Below, piece after piece: positions 43,595 through 55,072 of a DNA stretch of 64,000 nucleotides (the first letter of the stretch is position 1; every line of letters begins with the position of its first letter). The translations under genes and the position numbers were made by a program. The notes beneath the pieces are model-generated. The model searched no databases. It was not told the origin of the DNA and worked only from the letters and a program-made list of their open reading frames with translations. Source of the stretch: Sycon ciliatum (Eukaryota; Porifera; Calcarea; Leucosolenida; Sycettidae). The stretch spans positions 29,424,574-29,488,573 of the forward strand of contig NC_088645.1 of the NCBI RefSeq assembly GCF_964019385.1, in the 5' to 3' direction.

Positions 43595-45009
43595 CTGTAA
43601 CAACACATTACAGGAGTTTCCACTAAACCTTTTAAAGACCAATACCTGACAGAGAGATATTCTTGCACGCCTTGTATTGCACAGGCCGTTTTTTTGTTAT
43701 GGCGCACCGCTTACGTGATAGCCCTTTACCAAAGATACTCGCAGCTTTTTCGCAACTTTTTTTGTTGTTTTGGAAGAAATCGCAACTTTCGAAACTTCCT
43801 TTTTTTATACAAACTGCTTCTCCACTTTTCCGCCTCTGTTTGAGGAGAATCGGATTGGTGGAGACCATTGAAATGTCCGTGATGCTTCGCTTCAACAAGA
43901 AGTGCTGAAACATTCCATAAAATAATAATGACAAGTGTTCTTCTCATTTGGCAGCTCTGAGCATGCAGGTATGTCATGAATGCTATGCAAAGGTTCAACA
44001 AAAAAGGACAATGACTCATTCCATGGCTGTTCATTTTTCTAAACATGTTTCACGCTGTGAACATTGGCATTCATTATACTTCAAAGTACGATTGGCTTTA
44101 CTCAGGCAGTTGTGCTGCGCCGGTGTTTTCCATTTCCGCTCCTTTTTTTTGTTGCTTTTGGCTTCATTATGCACAATAACTTGCTCATTTGGAGTTTCGA
44201 TATCAGCAACTATTGAGCCACCTTTTGAAAATATGAGCGAGATTTCAGCAACTTTCATTTGTTTTGGCATGGTTGCAAAAAGCATAAGCTGCGAAATATG
44301 TTGGCATCTTTGGGAAAGGGCTATTACGAGAAGGGCGGCCGTGCGTCACCTCCAGCTGATTAACACTGAAGATACAGACATTTATAGCATCCAATGTACG
44401 ACGAAACTTCTGCGTCGTCCAGGTTCCTTTTGCCCACGAAATCCTATTACACTCTACCTGCCTACATGTCTACATGACTGGAAGCATTCACCCCATTCAA
44501 GCAGGAAAACCCTATTATTACTTCTCGTTTGTCACACCTCTGAAAGTCAGCTTAAGCACCGTAACCAACGGCCTTCCAACTTGGAACGTTCATGGATATT
44601 AGTGATAATTCCAAAGAGGGGAAGACGAACGCCATCGAGCCGAGCACAGGCTAAATTCCAAGGCTTCATGGAATGCTGGCCTTGCATGATGACGGGACGT
44701 TAAGACCAGACAGAACGGTCAAATCACAACTCCATAACGCAAAGCTACAACCACCCAACTTGTGAGGCTGAATATTATCAGAGATGAAAATGTGAAGGGG
44801 AAGATTCGTGAGGCCGAATTGTAACAAACCGAACGCCAGTATCCTATAGTACTGTACTTATTTGATGACAATGATGGACTAACTAATTGCAATAACATGT
44901 ATAGCATCACGCTGGAATTAGCACTAATATCCTTGAACCTTGCAGGTGGGAAGGCTGTTGGTTAGCCCTATCGAGCAGTGCTCAAGCTGACTTTCATGCC
45001 GTGAAATGT
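43595..45009. other. Intron between EGF and CCP exons
   Basis: No exon recognised. The plus-strand open frame at 43948-44703 has no motif. A segment at 44935-45009 resembles 54070-54160 (GGAAGGCTGTTGG and following), an older duplication within the locus. Confidence 0.45.
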
Positions 45010-45289
45010 CTCAGTACTTCTTGTCAGGTTTGTGTTAGATGGTGCACGTCTGACTGTCCAAAATCTGGTTTAGTTGGTGGACACGTTCGCATAACTTGTG
45101 ACCACAAATTCCGGGTTACAATTTTTCTTTCGCTCACTATCTGAGTTCATTAATGCACACCCGAAGAGCTGTTATGAACAATACGGCGAAACGATCGTCG
45201 TGTTATACTACGCATGTTATTGCAGTTATGGAGTGCATGGGTCTAACATACATTACGTACGGCACGTCCATGTGCAAGTACTCACTCAC

Positions 45290-45457
45290 CCTGACAATGT
45301 GGAAGTTCACTCCAATTTCCTTGGGGCCCACATTTAGCTGTGGCTGGTCCGAGTTTGTTGCTGTATCCACTGCGACACTTCACCGTGATAATTTGACCAA
45401 CAGGACTTCTCTCAATGTAACTGGCTGTTGACTGGTTCACAGCTTCGCAATGAGTTA
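45290..45457 (-). CDS. Sushi (CCP) exon, duplication copy A
   Basis: 168 bp with acceptor TTCAAACAG and donor CAGG/GTGAGTGAG, phase 1-1. Reads THCEAVNQSTASYIERSPVG, continues QIITVKCRSGYSNK, and ends CGPQGNWSELPHCQ. The four cysteines and the Trp before the last Cys are the complete CCP pattern; length (56 residues) is normal. CCP modules bind proteins in complement-type and adhesion receptors. Confidence 0.88.
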
Positions 45458-45779
45458 CTGTTTGAATTAAGACAGAAAATGGTTTGTGTTGGAGGTCAGA
45501 AAAAATTAATGAACCTCCAAGCATTTTGCTGGTGCAAGGAAAGATTTGAACACACCAGATTGGGCACATGTCACAAACTACGCATTCCGCATGCAACAAG
45601 CAATGTCACTGCTAGAATGATAACGTTATTATCTTTGGGAAACGGCTTGGTTTTCCCTATGGATTGGTAATCGGTATTATAACATCGAAATCTAATAATG
45701 ATATTGGGGATATCAGGTCACGTTTACCATTTTGTAGCCATATACCAGGCCATGGTTAACCTGTCAGAAACATGATAGA

Positions 45780-46920
45780 CTGCGTCAATGTCAGGATGTC
45801 AGGCATGAATCACGTCACATATGCCAGGTCCTATGGTGGCTTCATCACAAGATCGGATCACCATCCTTTCATTACCGACTTTTATTCTGCTTCGCAAACT
45901 GACCTCTGCTTCACCCACTATCAGACACCTACCGAAACATCCAGCACCAAATTCCAAACCCTGCTCTCGGACAGCCTACTGGAGTTTCCAATGTGCAAAG
46001 CCGGGAGCAGCTGGAATCGATATGGAATGACTTTGTGTCGGTTATACATAGCTCAGCATCCCAGTGTTTCGGTGAAGTACAGCCATCATCGCGTACAATA
46101 CGTAGCTCTAATCCAACTATGGCTGACCTTTCAAGGCATTAGAAGGACCTGCATTCTAGAATCCACGCTGAATCTGTGGAGGAGTTCCAGGTTAGGCTCG
46201 GGAAAGAGTGCTCAGAGATACTACATCACATTCGGTCTTTTTTACGACAAGAGGGTGACTAGTTTGGGCAGGACAACCCCAACTCTGTCGCCTCGGTACG
46301 GCCCGATGCACGTTCCTACTACACTGCCATACGTCGGCTTCAGCAACTCAAATCTGGAATAAAACAGTCTCCTAGTCATCTGAAGGATGACAGGGGCAGC
46401 ATGATGTCAGGCAACGACTGGAATTCGAATAAATGTACGGAGTACTAATCCTTTTTTAAATTTGAATTTACGGAGTTCGTATCTGGCTTGCAGGTGTTGA
46501 GTCTCGGAGAGAAAAAGAGGAATACATTCCTCTATAATTTATCGCTCCGCCCTACCAGAGTCGTTGTCGTCGCAGCCTCCCAACAGTGTGCCCGTCACCA
46601 TCTTTGATCCTGCCGAAGTCTCCAAAGCAAAACAGAAACAACTATCCAGTGGAGCAGTGGGTATTGATGGTGTCATTGCTAACCTGCTGAAAACAGGTGG
46701 CGAAGTGCTTGCCGGTTGGCTTTCTCCTTTCTTTAATACAATAAAACATATCGGCCACTGTCCTGATCACTTGCGGGGTGGCATTGTAGTTCCTTTGTTC
46801 AAGCCGAACAATCCTGCTGGGGTCCCGAAGAGCTACAGGCAGGTGGTGTTGCTACCAGTTGTCCGGAACGTTTTAACTTTCATCCTTACCGCTCCGTGCA
46901 CCCCAGCCATACAGTCATAA
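45780..46920 (+). pseudogene. LINE relic A (endonuclease end, linker, RT fingers)
   Basis: Starts with an endonuclease C-terminal match (SDHHPFITDFYSASQTDLC), then an EN-RT linker with stops, then RT fingers at 46564-46920 (QKQLSSGAVGIDGVIANLL, VLAGWLSPFFNTIKHIG, VPLFKPNNPAGVPKSYRQV). The RT ends before the palm, so the insertion or a later deletion removed the catalytic part. It is antisense to the receptor-like gene, in its intron. Confidence 0.78.
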
Positions 46921-47253
46921 TGTAAGACAGTCCCAGCCCTGTTTCCAGCCATATTTTACACCTCCCTGAAGTTGTCAGTACTCCTTGTCAGGTTTGTGTT
47001 AGATGGTGCACATCTGACTGTCCAAAATCTGGTTTAGTTGGTGGACACGTTCGCATAACTTATGACCACAAATTCCGTGTTACAGTTTTTCTTTGGCTCA
47101 CCATCTGAGTTCATTAATGCACACTCGAGGACCTGTTATGAACACTACGGCGAAACAATCGTCGTGTTATACTACGCATGTTATTGCAATTATGGAGTGC
47201 ATGGTTTTAAGACACATAATATACGGCACGTCAATGTGCAAGTACTCACTCAC

Positions 47254-47421
47254 CCTGACAATGTGGAAGTTCGCTCCAAATTCCTTGGGGCCCACATTTA
47301 GCTGTGATTGGTCCGAGTTTGTTGCTGTATCCACCGCGACACTTCACCGTGATAATTTGACCAACAGGACTTCTCCCAATGTAACTGACTGATGACTGGT
47401 TCACAGCTTCACAATGAGTTA
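47254..47421 (-). CDS. Sushi (CCP) exon, duplication copy B
   Basis: 168 bp, same splice sites and phases as copy A at an offset of 1,964 bp. Reads THCEAVNQSSVSYIGRSPVG, then QIITVKCRGGYSNK, CGPQGIWSELPHCQ. All four Cys and the Trp are kept and no indel is seen between the two exons, while the surrounding LINE relics carry stops and shifts. This suggests the exon has been under constraint since the duplication. Confidence 0.87.
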
Positions 47422-47744
47422 CTGTTTGAATTAAGAAAGAAAATGTTTTGTGTTGGAGGTAGGAGAATAATTGAACCTCCACGCATTTTGCCGGTGCAAG
47501 GACATGTTTGAACACACCAGATTGGGCACATGTCACAAACCACGCATCCTGCATGCAACAAGCTATGTCATTGCTAGAATGATAACGTTATTATCTTTGG
47601 GAAACGGCTTGGTTTTCGCAATGGATTGGTCATCGGTATTATAACATCGAATTCCAATAATGTTATTGGGGATATCAGGTAACGTTTACCATTTTGTAGC
47701 CATATACCAGGTCATGGTGAACCTGTCGGAAGCATGATAGACTG

Positions 47745-48865
47745 CGTCAAGGTCAAGAAGTCAGACATGGCTCACGTTACCGATGTCAGGTCCTATGGTG
47801 GCTTCATCACATGATCGGATCACCATCCTGTCATTGCCGACTTATATTCTGCTTCGCAAACTGACCTCTGCTTCAACCACCATCAGACACCTACCGAAAC
47901 ATCCAGCACTAAATTCCAAACCCTGCTCTCAGACAGCCTACCGGAGTTTCTAATGCGCAAAGCCCGGAGCAGCTGGAATCGATATGGAATGACTTTGTGT
48001 CGGTTATACATAGCTCAGCATCCCAGTGTTTCGGTTAAGAACAGCCATCATCGCGTACAATACATAGCTCTAATCCAACTATGGCTGACATTTCAAGGCA
48101 ACAGAAGGACCTGCATTCTAGAATCCACGCTGAATCTGTGAAGGAGTTCCGGGTTAGGCTCAGGAAAGAGCTCTCAGAGATACTACATCGCATCCGGTCT
48201 ATTTTACGACAAGAGGGTGACCAGTTTGGGCAGGACAACCCCAACTCTGTCGACTCGGTACCTCCCGACCCTCATTCCTACTACAGTGCCAAACGTCAGC
48301 TTCAGCAACTCAAATCTGAAATAAAACAGTCTCCTAGTCATCTAAAGGATGACAGGGGCAGCATGATGTCAGGAATTTACGGAATGCTAGTCCTATTTTA
48401 AATTTGGACTTCACAGAGTTCGTATCTCGCTTGCAGGTGTGGAGTTTCGGAGAGAAAAAGAGGAATACTATTCCTATAATTTATCGCTCCGCCCTACCAG
48501 AGTCGTTTTCGTCGCAGCCTCCCAACAGTGTGCCCGTCACCAGCTTTGATCCTGCCGAAGTCTCCAAAGCAATCCAGAAACAACTATCCAGTGGAGCGGT
48601 GGGTAACGTTGTTGTCAACGCCGACCTGTTGATATCAGGTGGTGAATTGCTTGCCGGTTGGCTTTCTGCTTTCTTTAATACAATAAAACATATCGGCCAC
48701 TATCCTGATGACTTAAGGGGTTGGTTTGTAGTTCCTTTGTTCAAGCCGAACGAGCCTGCTGGGGTCCCGAAGAGCTACAGGCAGGTCTCGTTACTACCAG
48801 TTGTCTGGAACGTTTTACTTTTATCCTTACCGCTCGGTGCACCCCAGCCGTACAGTCATATGTAA
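47745..48865 (+). pseudogene. LINE relic B (duplicate of relic A)
   Basis: The same element part as relic A, carried along by the tandem duplication. The linker is open here at 48081-48401 (ADISRQQKDLHSRIHAESVK, EFRVRLRKELSEILHRIRSI), and the fingers at 48404-48865 read VPLFKPNEPAGVPKSYRQVS. Both copies end at the same point, which shows that truncation preceded duplication. Confidence 0.78.
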
Positions 48866-48925
48866 GAAAGTCCCAGGCTTGTTTCCAGCCATATTTTACG
48901 GCTCCCTGAAGCAACTTCAGCGCAG

Positions 48926-49129
48926 GTGAGCCTGACAGCGTGTTTCCAGCGACAGAATCGGGGCTGGTTCGGACGCCCGCGCATCACCCTACCAGTGGTG
49001 ATAGACAACGAATTAGCCAAGGCAACGTCCATGCGTCTCCGGAGTCTAAGGACCTGGAGACACTGCGATTGGTGGGTCGGAACAGGCAATCATTTAATGA
49101 TTAATTTAATCGCGAAGATCACATTGTAG
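48926..49129 (+). pseudogene. LINE C-terminal tail fragment
   Basis: NRGWFGRPRITLPVVIDNEL followed by LRSLRTWRHCDW or, one frame over, LRSLKDLETLR-type sequence. Many non-LTR proteins end in a 'GRP...tLp..i..dL....L.s..DLe.LR..A.dR..W' module. It lies just after relic B, so an internal deletion may have joined the fingers to the tail of the same element. Confidence 0.55.
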
Positions 49130-49479
49130 AGTGAAGATCACCTAGTGCTTTCAACAATAATTGTACTTTCATATCATGGGAATTTTGTATAACCCCACAC
49201 TCGTCATGGTTGAATATTCGATAATAGCGTGGATTTCCCAAACAATTATACTATATATTTTTTGTTATCCTCTCCCATGCCGTTGTACATAAGCGGCTTG
49301 CTGCGGATATGTGAATACTACGTCAATACTACATTCAACAGCTGATGGTGTCTGTATCACCAGAATACTGTGTAAACGAGCCCTACTTGGCAGGTGGTCG
49401 TGTTCTGGCGCTTTACTCGATTTCAGTGGTGTTTTTGAACCATCATACGAGAAACTGCTCGAAGCAGAATGGCCGAGGC

Positions 49480-49985
49480 TAGCATTGACACTTCCATTAT
49501 CACAAAGTTAATCTCCAACCCAACTGGTAGAGTCGAGCTCAACAGGCATCTCGAACAACCTTTCAACACCAACATCGGAGTTTTGCAGGGAAACCCCCTC
49601 TCCCCTCATGTACATAATGTGTGCAGAAGGGGCCATGAGGAAGATTGACGAACAGTACCCACCGAACTCGGCGCTTCCTTGCCCTTTCTCGCAATACGCT
49701 GATGACACCACGGTACATGCTGCCAATTTAAACTCGAAAACTTTACAAACTATCGTCAAATCGTGCGAATCCATTTTCGCTGAAGAGAACCTCCGTTTGA
49801 ACGTTGATAAAATTGAGTATTTTGAAATGTCAAAAGATACTGGAAATGCATCACACTCCTTGAGTCAAGACTTGGAACAGCGCAAGACGTATAACAGAGA
49901 AATAGTGCAGCTAACCGTGTATTCTCAACCATCCTGTGGAAGCGACATTCACTTGTGTCCCGTTTCTGCATGTTCAATTATCTAA
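49480..49985 (+). pseudogene. Non-LTR reverse transcriptase palm fragment (YADD)
   Basis: One frame has FNTNIGVLQGNPLSP, the conserved region before the active site. A second frame (49608-49985) has CPFSQYADDTTVHAANLNSK with the intact YADD motif and ENLRLNVDKIEYFEM after it. A frameshift separates the two. YADD, not FADD, and GNPLSP set it apart from the LINE at 50.2 kb. Confidence 0.75.
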
Positions 49986-50049
49986 TCACGTCCATTCTAA
50001 CTTAGAAGTTGGGACTTCGGCGGCCGTATTCCTGAAGTTGATGGCTCCA

Positions 50050-51660
50050 ATGTGGAACACACGCTTCTTGCCGACACTTGACACTTAAGTGACTCACGAC
50101 TGCCATCTGGCGCACATGAGGAGCACGTCGCACTTTCCACTCGGCAAACCTACTAGAAACACCACTCCATGCTCAACACACAATGTTTCGGGGAATTCAC
50201 CCCTCATGAGTACAGATTGAGTAGGCTGAGGCCCCACCTTATTCTTGGTCTACGTCAACGACCTTGAAGATCACCTCCCAATCGGCTCCAACCTTGCCTC
50301 ATTCGCCGATGACACAACCCTATACGCCGAAATTGCAACGCTCGCTGCTGTTCCTGACAACGCTAGAGTACTCCAGGCTGCTGTCGACCTAGTATTCAGT
50401 TGGGGCTCGGATTGGAAAGTGCAGTTCGAGCCAGCCAAATCTCAGGCCCTTACAATTTCCCACCATCGTCGGGACTGGCCAATACCCCCCATTGTCTTCA
50501 ATGGAACTCCTGTCGAGGAGCAGCCCTCCATCAAAGTACTCGGCGTCACGTTTGACCATCAGCTTAAATTCAGCCAACATATCCGAACTGTTGTAGTCCG
50601 AGCAACCCAGAGACTTGGAGCCTTGCGCAAGGCATTTCACTTGCTGACTATTCCTGCCCGGCTTCGAGCCTACAAAGCCTTTGTCCGGCCGGTTATGGAG
50701 TACTGCCCAATCGTCTGGATGGGGGCAGCTCCTTCCCACTTGAATCGGCTGGACTGGGTGCAGGAGCGAGCCATCAAGGCAATACATCCGCAATGCTGGC
50801 TTCCTAGCCTCGTAATTCGCCGCACCATCGCTGCCCTCTGCCTCCTGTATAAAGCCCTTTGCGATAATTCTCCCGCTCTTCTCTCGAGAATGGCTCCACC
50901 CCCGACACACCAACCCAGGACCACACGCCTCACCCGCCAGGCTGTACGACTGTCCACCGCGCATCCCCATCAGTTACAGAATGTTCTTCCTGCCAATTCC
51001 CGGAACAATGTGAGCTGAGCCTTTCCCCACTCCGTCATCCCAATTTGGAACCAGCTGCCTACCTCTATCATTCCCCACCCATTTCATCCAAAGAACATCC
51101 AAAAGTTCAAGACAGCAGCTTATCACCATCTCCTCAGAACGAACTGGCACTGGGTTACTCATAGCATACGCGAGTAAGAGGGTACAGTGTCCTACCCTGC
51201 TTGGACATACATGTAATCTCTCCTCACGGGCAGTCTCCTCTTGAATTTAAAAGTCTAACAGCGTTCACATCAATACTCAACTTATTCTTTTGCTCACTGA
51301 GCAATACAATCTTTCCATTTTCTTTCTTCTGTTTTCTTTTTCAATTTAATCCTCCCCACCCAATATCCCTTTGGTGCATCCATGGAGCTATGAAGCCGAG
51401 ACCTCTGGTCGGCGGAGCTTAATGGGCCCCACCACCACACTCCATCATTCACCCCAGTGTCTGGAGATATGTGGATTTTGTAGAAGAAGAAAAAAGAAAA
51501 AGAAAAAAAAGGAAGATTGTGCCAGTAAAGCACCACTTACTAGTATATACTGCTCTCTAGGCCAAACCATCACCAGGAATACAAAATTACGGAGACGCTT
51601 TGTTTCCAGCGCGACAAACACCTCGTGAAGCCCCAGGTAGCAGCTGAGTCAGAGTCGCTC
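50050..51660 (+). repeat. Repeat family R2, copy 3, split by a LINE
   Basis: 50050-50236 matches the first half of R2 (GACTCACGACTGCCATCTGG, CACTCGGCAAACCT, GAGTAGGCTGAGG), and 51514-51660 matches the second half (CACCAGGAATACAAA, GCGCGACAAACACCTCGTGA). The gap is exactly filled by the truncated LINE. Copy 1 at 25.6-25.9 kb is the uninterrupted reference. Confidence 0.8.
50237..51513 (+). pseudogene. 5'-truncated CR1/Jockey-like LINE (RT palm to 3' end)
   Basis: Open from 50245 to a TGA at 51016, then open again in the same frame to TAA at 51175. Motifs: LVYVNDLEDHL, ASFADDTTLYAEI (catalytic FADD), KSQALTISHHRRDWP, SIKVLGVTFDHQL, PVMEYCPIVWMGAAPSHLNRL, and after the stop PIWNQLPTSI. A 3' untranslated part ends in a purine-rich AAAAAGAAAAAAAAGG tract near 51483-51511, the 3' tail. 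The 5' end is cut in the RT palm, as expected for truncated reverse transcription. It landed inside R2 copy 3. The single stop makes it the youngest LINE in the window. Confidence 0.88.
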
Positions 51661-54354
51661 CTACTTCTATTTGCAGAGAACGTCGACTTCAATGGCTTCG
51701 CCACGCTGTCAGACAAAGCCTAAACTCTCCATCATACCAGGCACTGATGTTAGCCGCCGCCATCAAGAAGCCCCGCTGCTGCACCCCCCCCCTCCCCCAT
51801 GCGTCGGATCGACACTGTCCGAAAGAATCTCAAGAGTGTCGAACTTACCATCAACAACGCCCAGACCCCAACTCCTGACCGTAAACAATGGCGATAAACT
51901 GTCAGTATATGCGAAATTGTATGTTATGATTATTATTAAAGTATTAATATTCAAGCCGGTATCACCCTGCGGAGTATGACCTCACCAAAGCAACCCGCCG
52001 TTCCATTGAAAAAAGTGCATACATATCCAGGTTGAGTGTTTGTACATATATCTAAGCAGTTATGCATTCATTGGGCGCTTTCGATTACACGTATCTCGGT
52101 CAATTCTAGAATATTAGGTATTGTAGGTATATCAGGTGTTGCACAGCTCGATTACATAAAAAGTGACAAATTCCGTCGTTAGAATGGATTTTATCCAATT
52201 CCGTCTAATCCGCCAATTCTGAAGAGAGGGCGGAATTTCTCTAATTGCACAGTCGGTCACAGTCTGGTCATGACTAAAGCGCGCGAAGAGCCTCCCTGGC
52301 CAGCGTGTGAGCGATGCTGGGTCCAAGTGCGCGCGAGGGTGTATGTGGTCTCTTTTTACGATTCATCAATTTTGTTTGTGACATGACATGACATGAATAA
52401 AATGCGTTGTGAGATCCAGTCGTTCGTTTACAAGGCCGGAATCTGCTCATTCTGGTCATTCCAGAATTTAAGAAAACCAGTTCCAGAATTGTGTAAACGT
52501 GCAATCGAAAGCGGCCATAGATGTGTAAGGGCACATAGAATTCAGAAGTAAATAATAAGGGGACAAGGAGACAATCACTTTCAAACGTATTAGTAAGGCC
52601 TGCCTATATTTTCTTGTTGAGACAGTATTCTCTGATGACTGTCTCAAGAAAATCGATGCAATGGGACCAGAGCTACGCTACACACACACGCATACGCACA
52701 CACACACACACACAGCTCACACACACACACACACACACACAGCACACAGCACACACACACGCACAAACACACACACAGCACACACCCACACGCACACAAC
52801 ACACACACCATGTAACACACACCATGTACCAAACACACACGCACGCACAGAACACACACACACACACACAAACACATCACTCTGAAACTATTTTGAAGCT
52901 GCATTTTGTAAGAGATCCATCAGTCTCAGTGTGGCATAAGCTAAACCAGTAACCGTCTGAAGTGCAACTGAAAGCATTGTCTCTAGTTGCGGTCTCATAC
53001 ATAATTGAAAAATGACAGTAAAGTGAGCGCTCGTCACCTTTCTCTGAACAACACAGAATTTACTATGGCACATTTCACAACAAACCTATGTCAGAGTGGA
53101 CTCGGATGGGAAGCCAAGGATAAATGTATAGAACAGAATAGAACCAAGGAACTAGATATTTCGCTGTGATGTCCACTAACACCATCAGTTACAAAACACT
53201 TAGTCCATGTGATAATATTGCGAGACACTGACCGAAGGTATAATTAGTAATAATTATAGCACATTAGACCTTCCGGTAATGGAGCACAAGCCACCACTTC
53301 AAACCCGCTCCAGGGGCTTCCAAAGAGCCCGCAGATCCCACGCTATTCATTGATGCATGTCAAGCAGCACGTACATGCACGCTGCGGTGGCATGTAATAT
53401 GCGTACGCCGGAACGCAACCCAAACTCGACAGCCAACCAGCCATATGCGGCTGCAGCACACATCGGAGCTTTAACCCGTAACGCATACACCATACTTAGA
53501 GCTGGCCACATTGCTATAATACTACTTCATATTTGCTTTGCTTGGGTCGTGATAAGAACACCGGTTTGTTTCTTTCGCACCCACCCACCTCTTCCCATCT
53601 ATGAATAATAATGATATCCTTGATTCAACACAGGTATCGTAATTCATAAATATTAAATATTAAAGTAAATAGGAGTGCTGGGCCAGCTATCTCCTCTCGT
53701 CTGGCAATTATCACGGTCTTCGACCATCGCACTCATACTTCAACACTCCTGCCTCCTAATGGGCATTGCACTTCGCGCGTGGGCAGTCCACACTCCGTCA
53801 ATTTCAAGGGCGCCCTTCTCATGGGCTGCACTTTGTGTGTGGACATATATATACACTGTCAGACAGGCCGTCCACACTCCGCCCAGTTCATGGGTGCCCA
53901 TTTCATCGGCTGCACATCTTGCGTGGACTATTCAACATGCTAGATGCGGTTGCCTAGCACTCTATGAATCCTCCATACGATGTGTGCTCTCCTCTGGTCT
54001 GTAATAGCGAGTGCATGCGTGTTAATGATAAGTATAACATAGGAGTGGAAGGTATAAATTATATAACTTAGAACCTTCAAAGTTGGAAGGCTGTTGGAGT
54101 GCGCATCCAAGCTGTGCTAGAGCTGATAGCCAGTAAGTTGTAGAACGTCAGTACCGTCGGTCAGTGTTGTGGAATGTTATCGGATGAGCTCATTGTTTAG
54201 AGATGGTGTTAGTGACTATTATAGCCTAACTTGTACTCAATCTTTGGACAGCATGCTGTTTCGTTCTTTGTGAACTCTTCATCGCAGCACAGAGAAAGTA
54301 GCGTGACTTGTATAAACTTATGTTACATTGTTTTAAATACAGCAAGGCACTTAC
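51661..54354. other. Intronic stretch with CA microsatellite and a tandem repeat
   Basis: Imperfect (CA)n at about 52680-52880. Near 53700-53960 a unit of about 82 bp (GTCCACACTCCGYCMAKTTC ... TGCGTGGAC) occurs two to three times. No exon recognised. Confidence 0.5.
52680..52880. repeat. Imperfect (CA)n microsatellite
   Basis: CA-rich tract interrupted by GCTCACAC, AGCACAC and CCATGTAACAC units. Confidence 0.9.
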
Positions 54355-54474
54355 GCGCGCACTTGCTCCCTGTCCAAGTGTAGTTAGTTGGACAAACGCA
54401 GTTGACGGCGAGTGTTCCCATCACGTGATTACAGGCTACAACTTTATTGTCATCGGCACACCTAATGCTGCAAT
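54355..54474 (-). CDS. EGF-like exon
   Basis: 120 bp, acceptor CCATTACAG before 54474 and donor C/GTAAGTGCC after 54355, phase 1-1. Reads DCSIRCADDNKVVACNHVMG, then TLAVNCVCPTNYTWTGSKCA. Six cysteines occur in EGF-like order and spacing (CxC near the fourth and fifth). It lacks the DINEC calcium motif, so it is a non-calcium EGF. It lies between the two CCP groups of the same strand and phase. Confidence 0.78.
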
Positions 54475-54639
54475 CTGTAATGGAAATATAACGGAATGGA
54501 TGTACACAGTGTGCTAATTAACGGTGTTTTATGGACCACCATTATGAATATTTGACTAAAACCCCTATCGTGCAAGGTAGATTTAATGCCATAACTTCCA
54601 AGCGCAAGTCATTGCTCTTATTAGCATCGCGAATCGGGT

Positions 54640-55072
54640 GATCCTCATTTTCTTTGGCTTCCCTCCCTCTGCCTCCATCCAACCCATCTTAGCTAGACAG
54701 CACCTAACAATGTTAAATATTCGCTATGCTGCCAACCTCTATGTGTTTCTACATAGATGCATAAATGCTCGTGCTAGTCCCCTACTTTGCCGACTTTTCA
54801 CTCCTCGTGCTGTCTCATTATCCCGCACTGCTAGAATTACCCGTTCTCAGGAATCGCTCGGCCTGGTACTGTCCCATGCCAGATTGTATTTTGGCTATCA
54901 CTCTGTATCTTATCTTGGAGCTGACCGATGGAACTCCATCCCTGCCGCGATTCGCACCATATCCCTACCTGCTGCATTTCGCTCTGCTATCTTCACGTGG
55001 CTAGGGCACCCTGTAAGAAGACCATAGGTCTGTGGGGACTGCCCTAGTAAAATATGAATAAATAATAATAAT
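54640..55072 (+). pseudogene. LINE 3' end: RT C-terminus and tail
   Basis: Open frame to 55027 with RYAANLYVFLHRCINARASP, RTARITRSQESLGLVL, SYLGADRWNSIPAAIRTISL and a closing FRSAIFTWLG. This is the 'WN.lP..ir...s...F+..l' ending of CR1/L2-type proteins. A short untranslated stretch follows, then a tail of the type AATAAATAATAATAATG. A 5'-truncated copy; the coding part that remains is open, so it is fairly young. Confidence 0.82.

Larger units (their letters stand above)
45010..48911. repeat. Tandem duplication of a ~1.96-kb unit (two copies)
   Basis: Copy A about 45010-46973 and copy B about 46974-48911 align along their whole length with a constant initial offset of 1,964 bp. Each holds one minus-strand CCP exon and a plus-strand LINE relic. 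The junction is visible at CTCCCTGAAG/TTGTCAGTAC. The copies differ by many substitutions and small indels, so the event is not recent. The LINE was already present and broken before duplication. Confidence 0.88.

Noticed and set aside
43948..44703. 251-codon plus-strand frame
   Set aside because: Composition is unstructured, no motif, antisense within an intron of the receptor-like gene.
52614..52952. Thr-His and Cys-Val open frames
   Set aside because: Again only a CA repeat.
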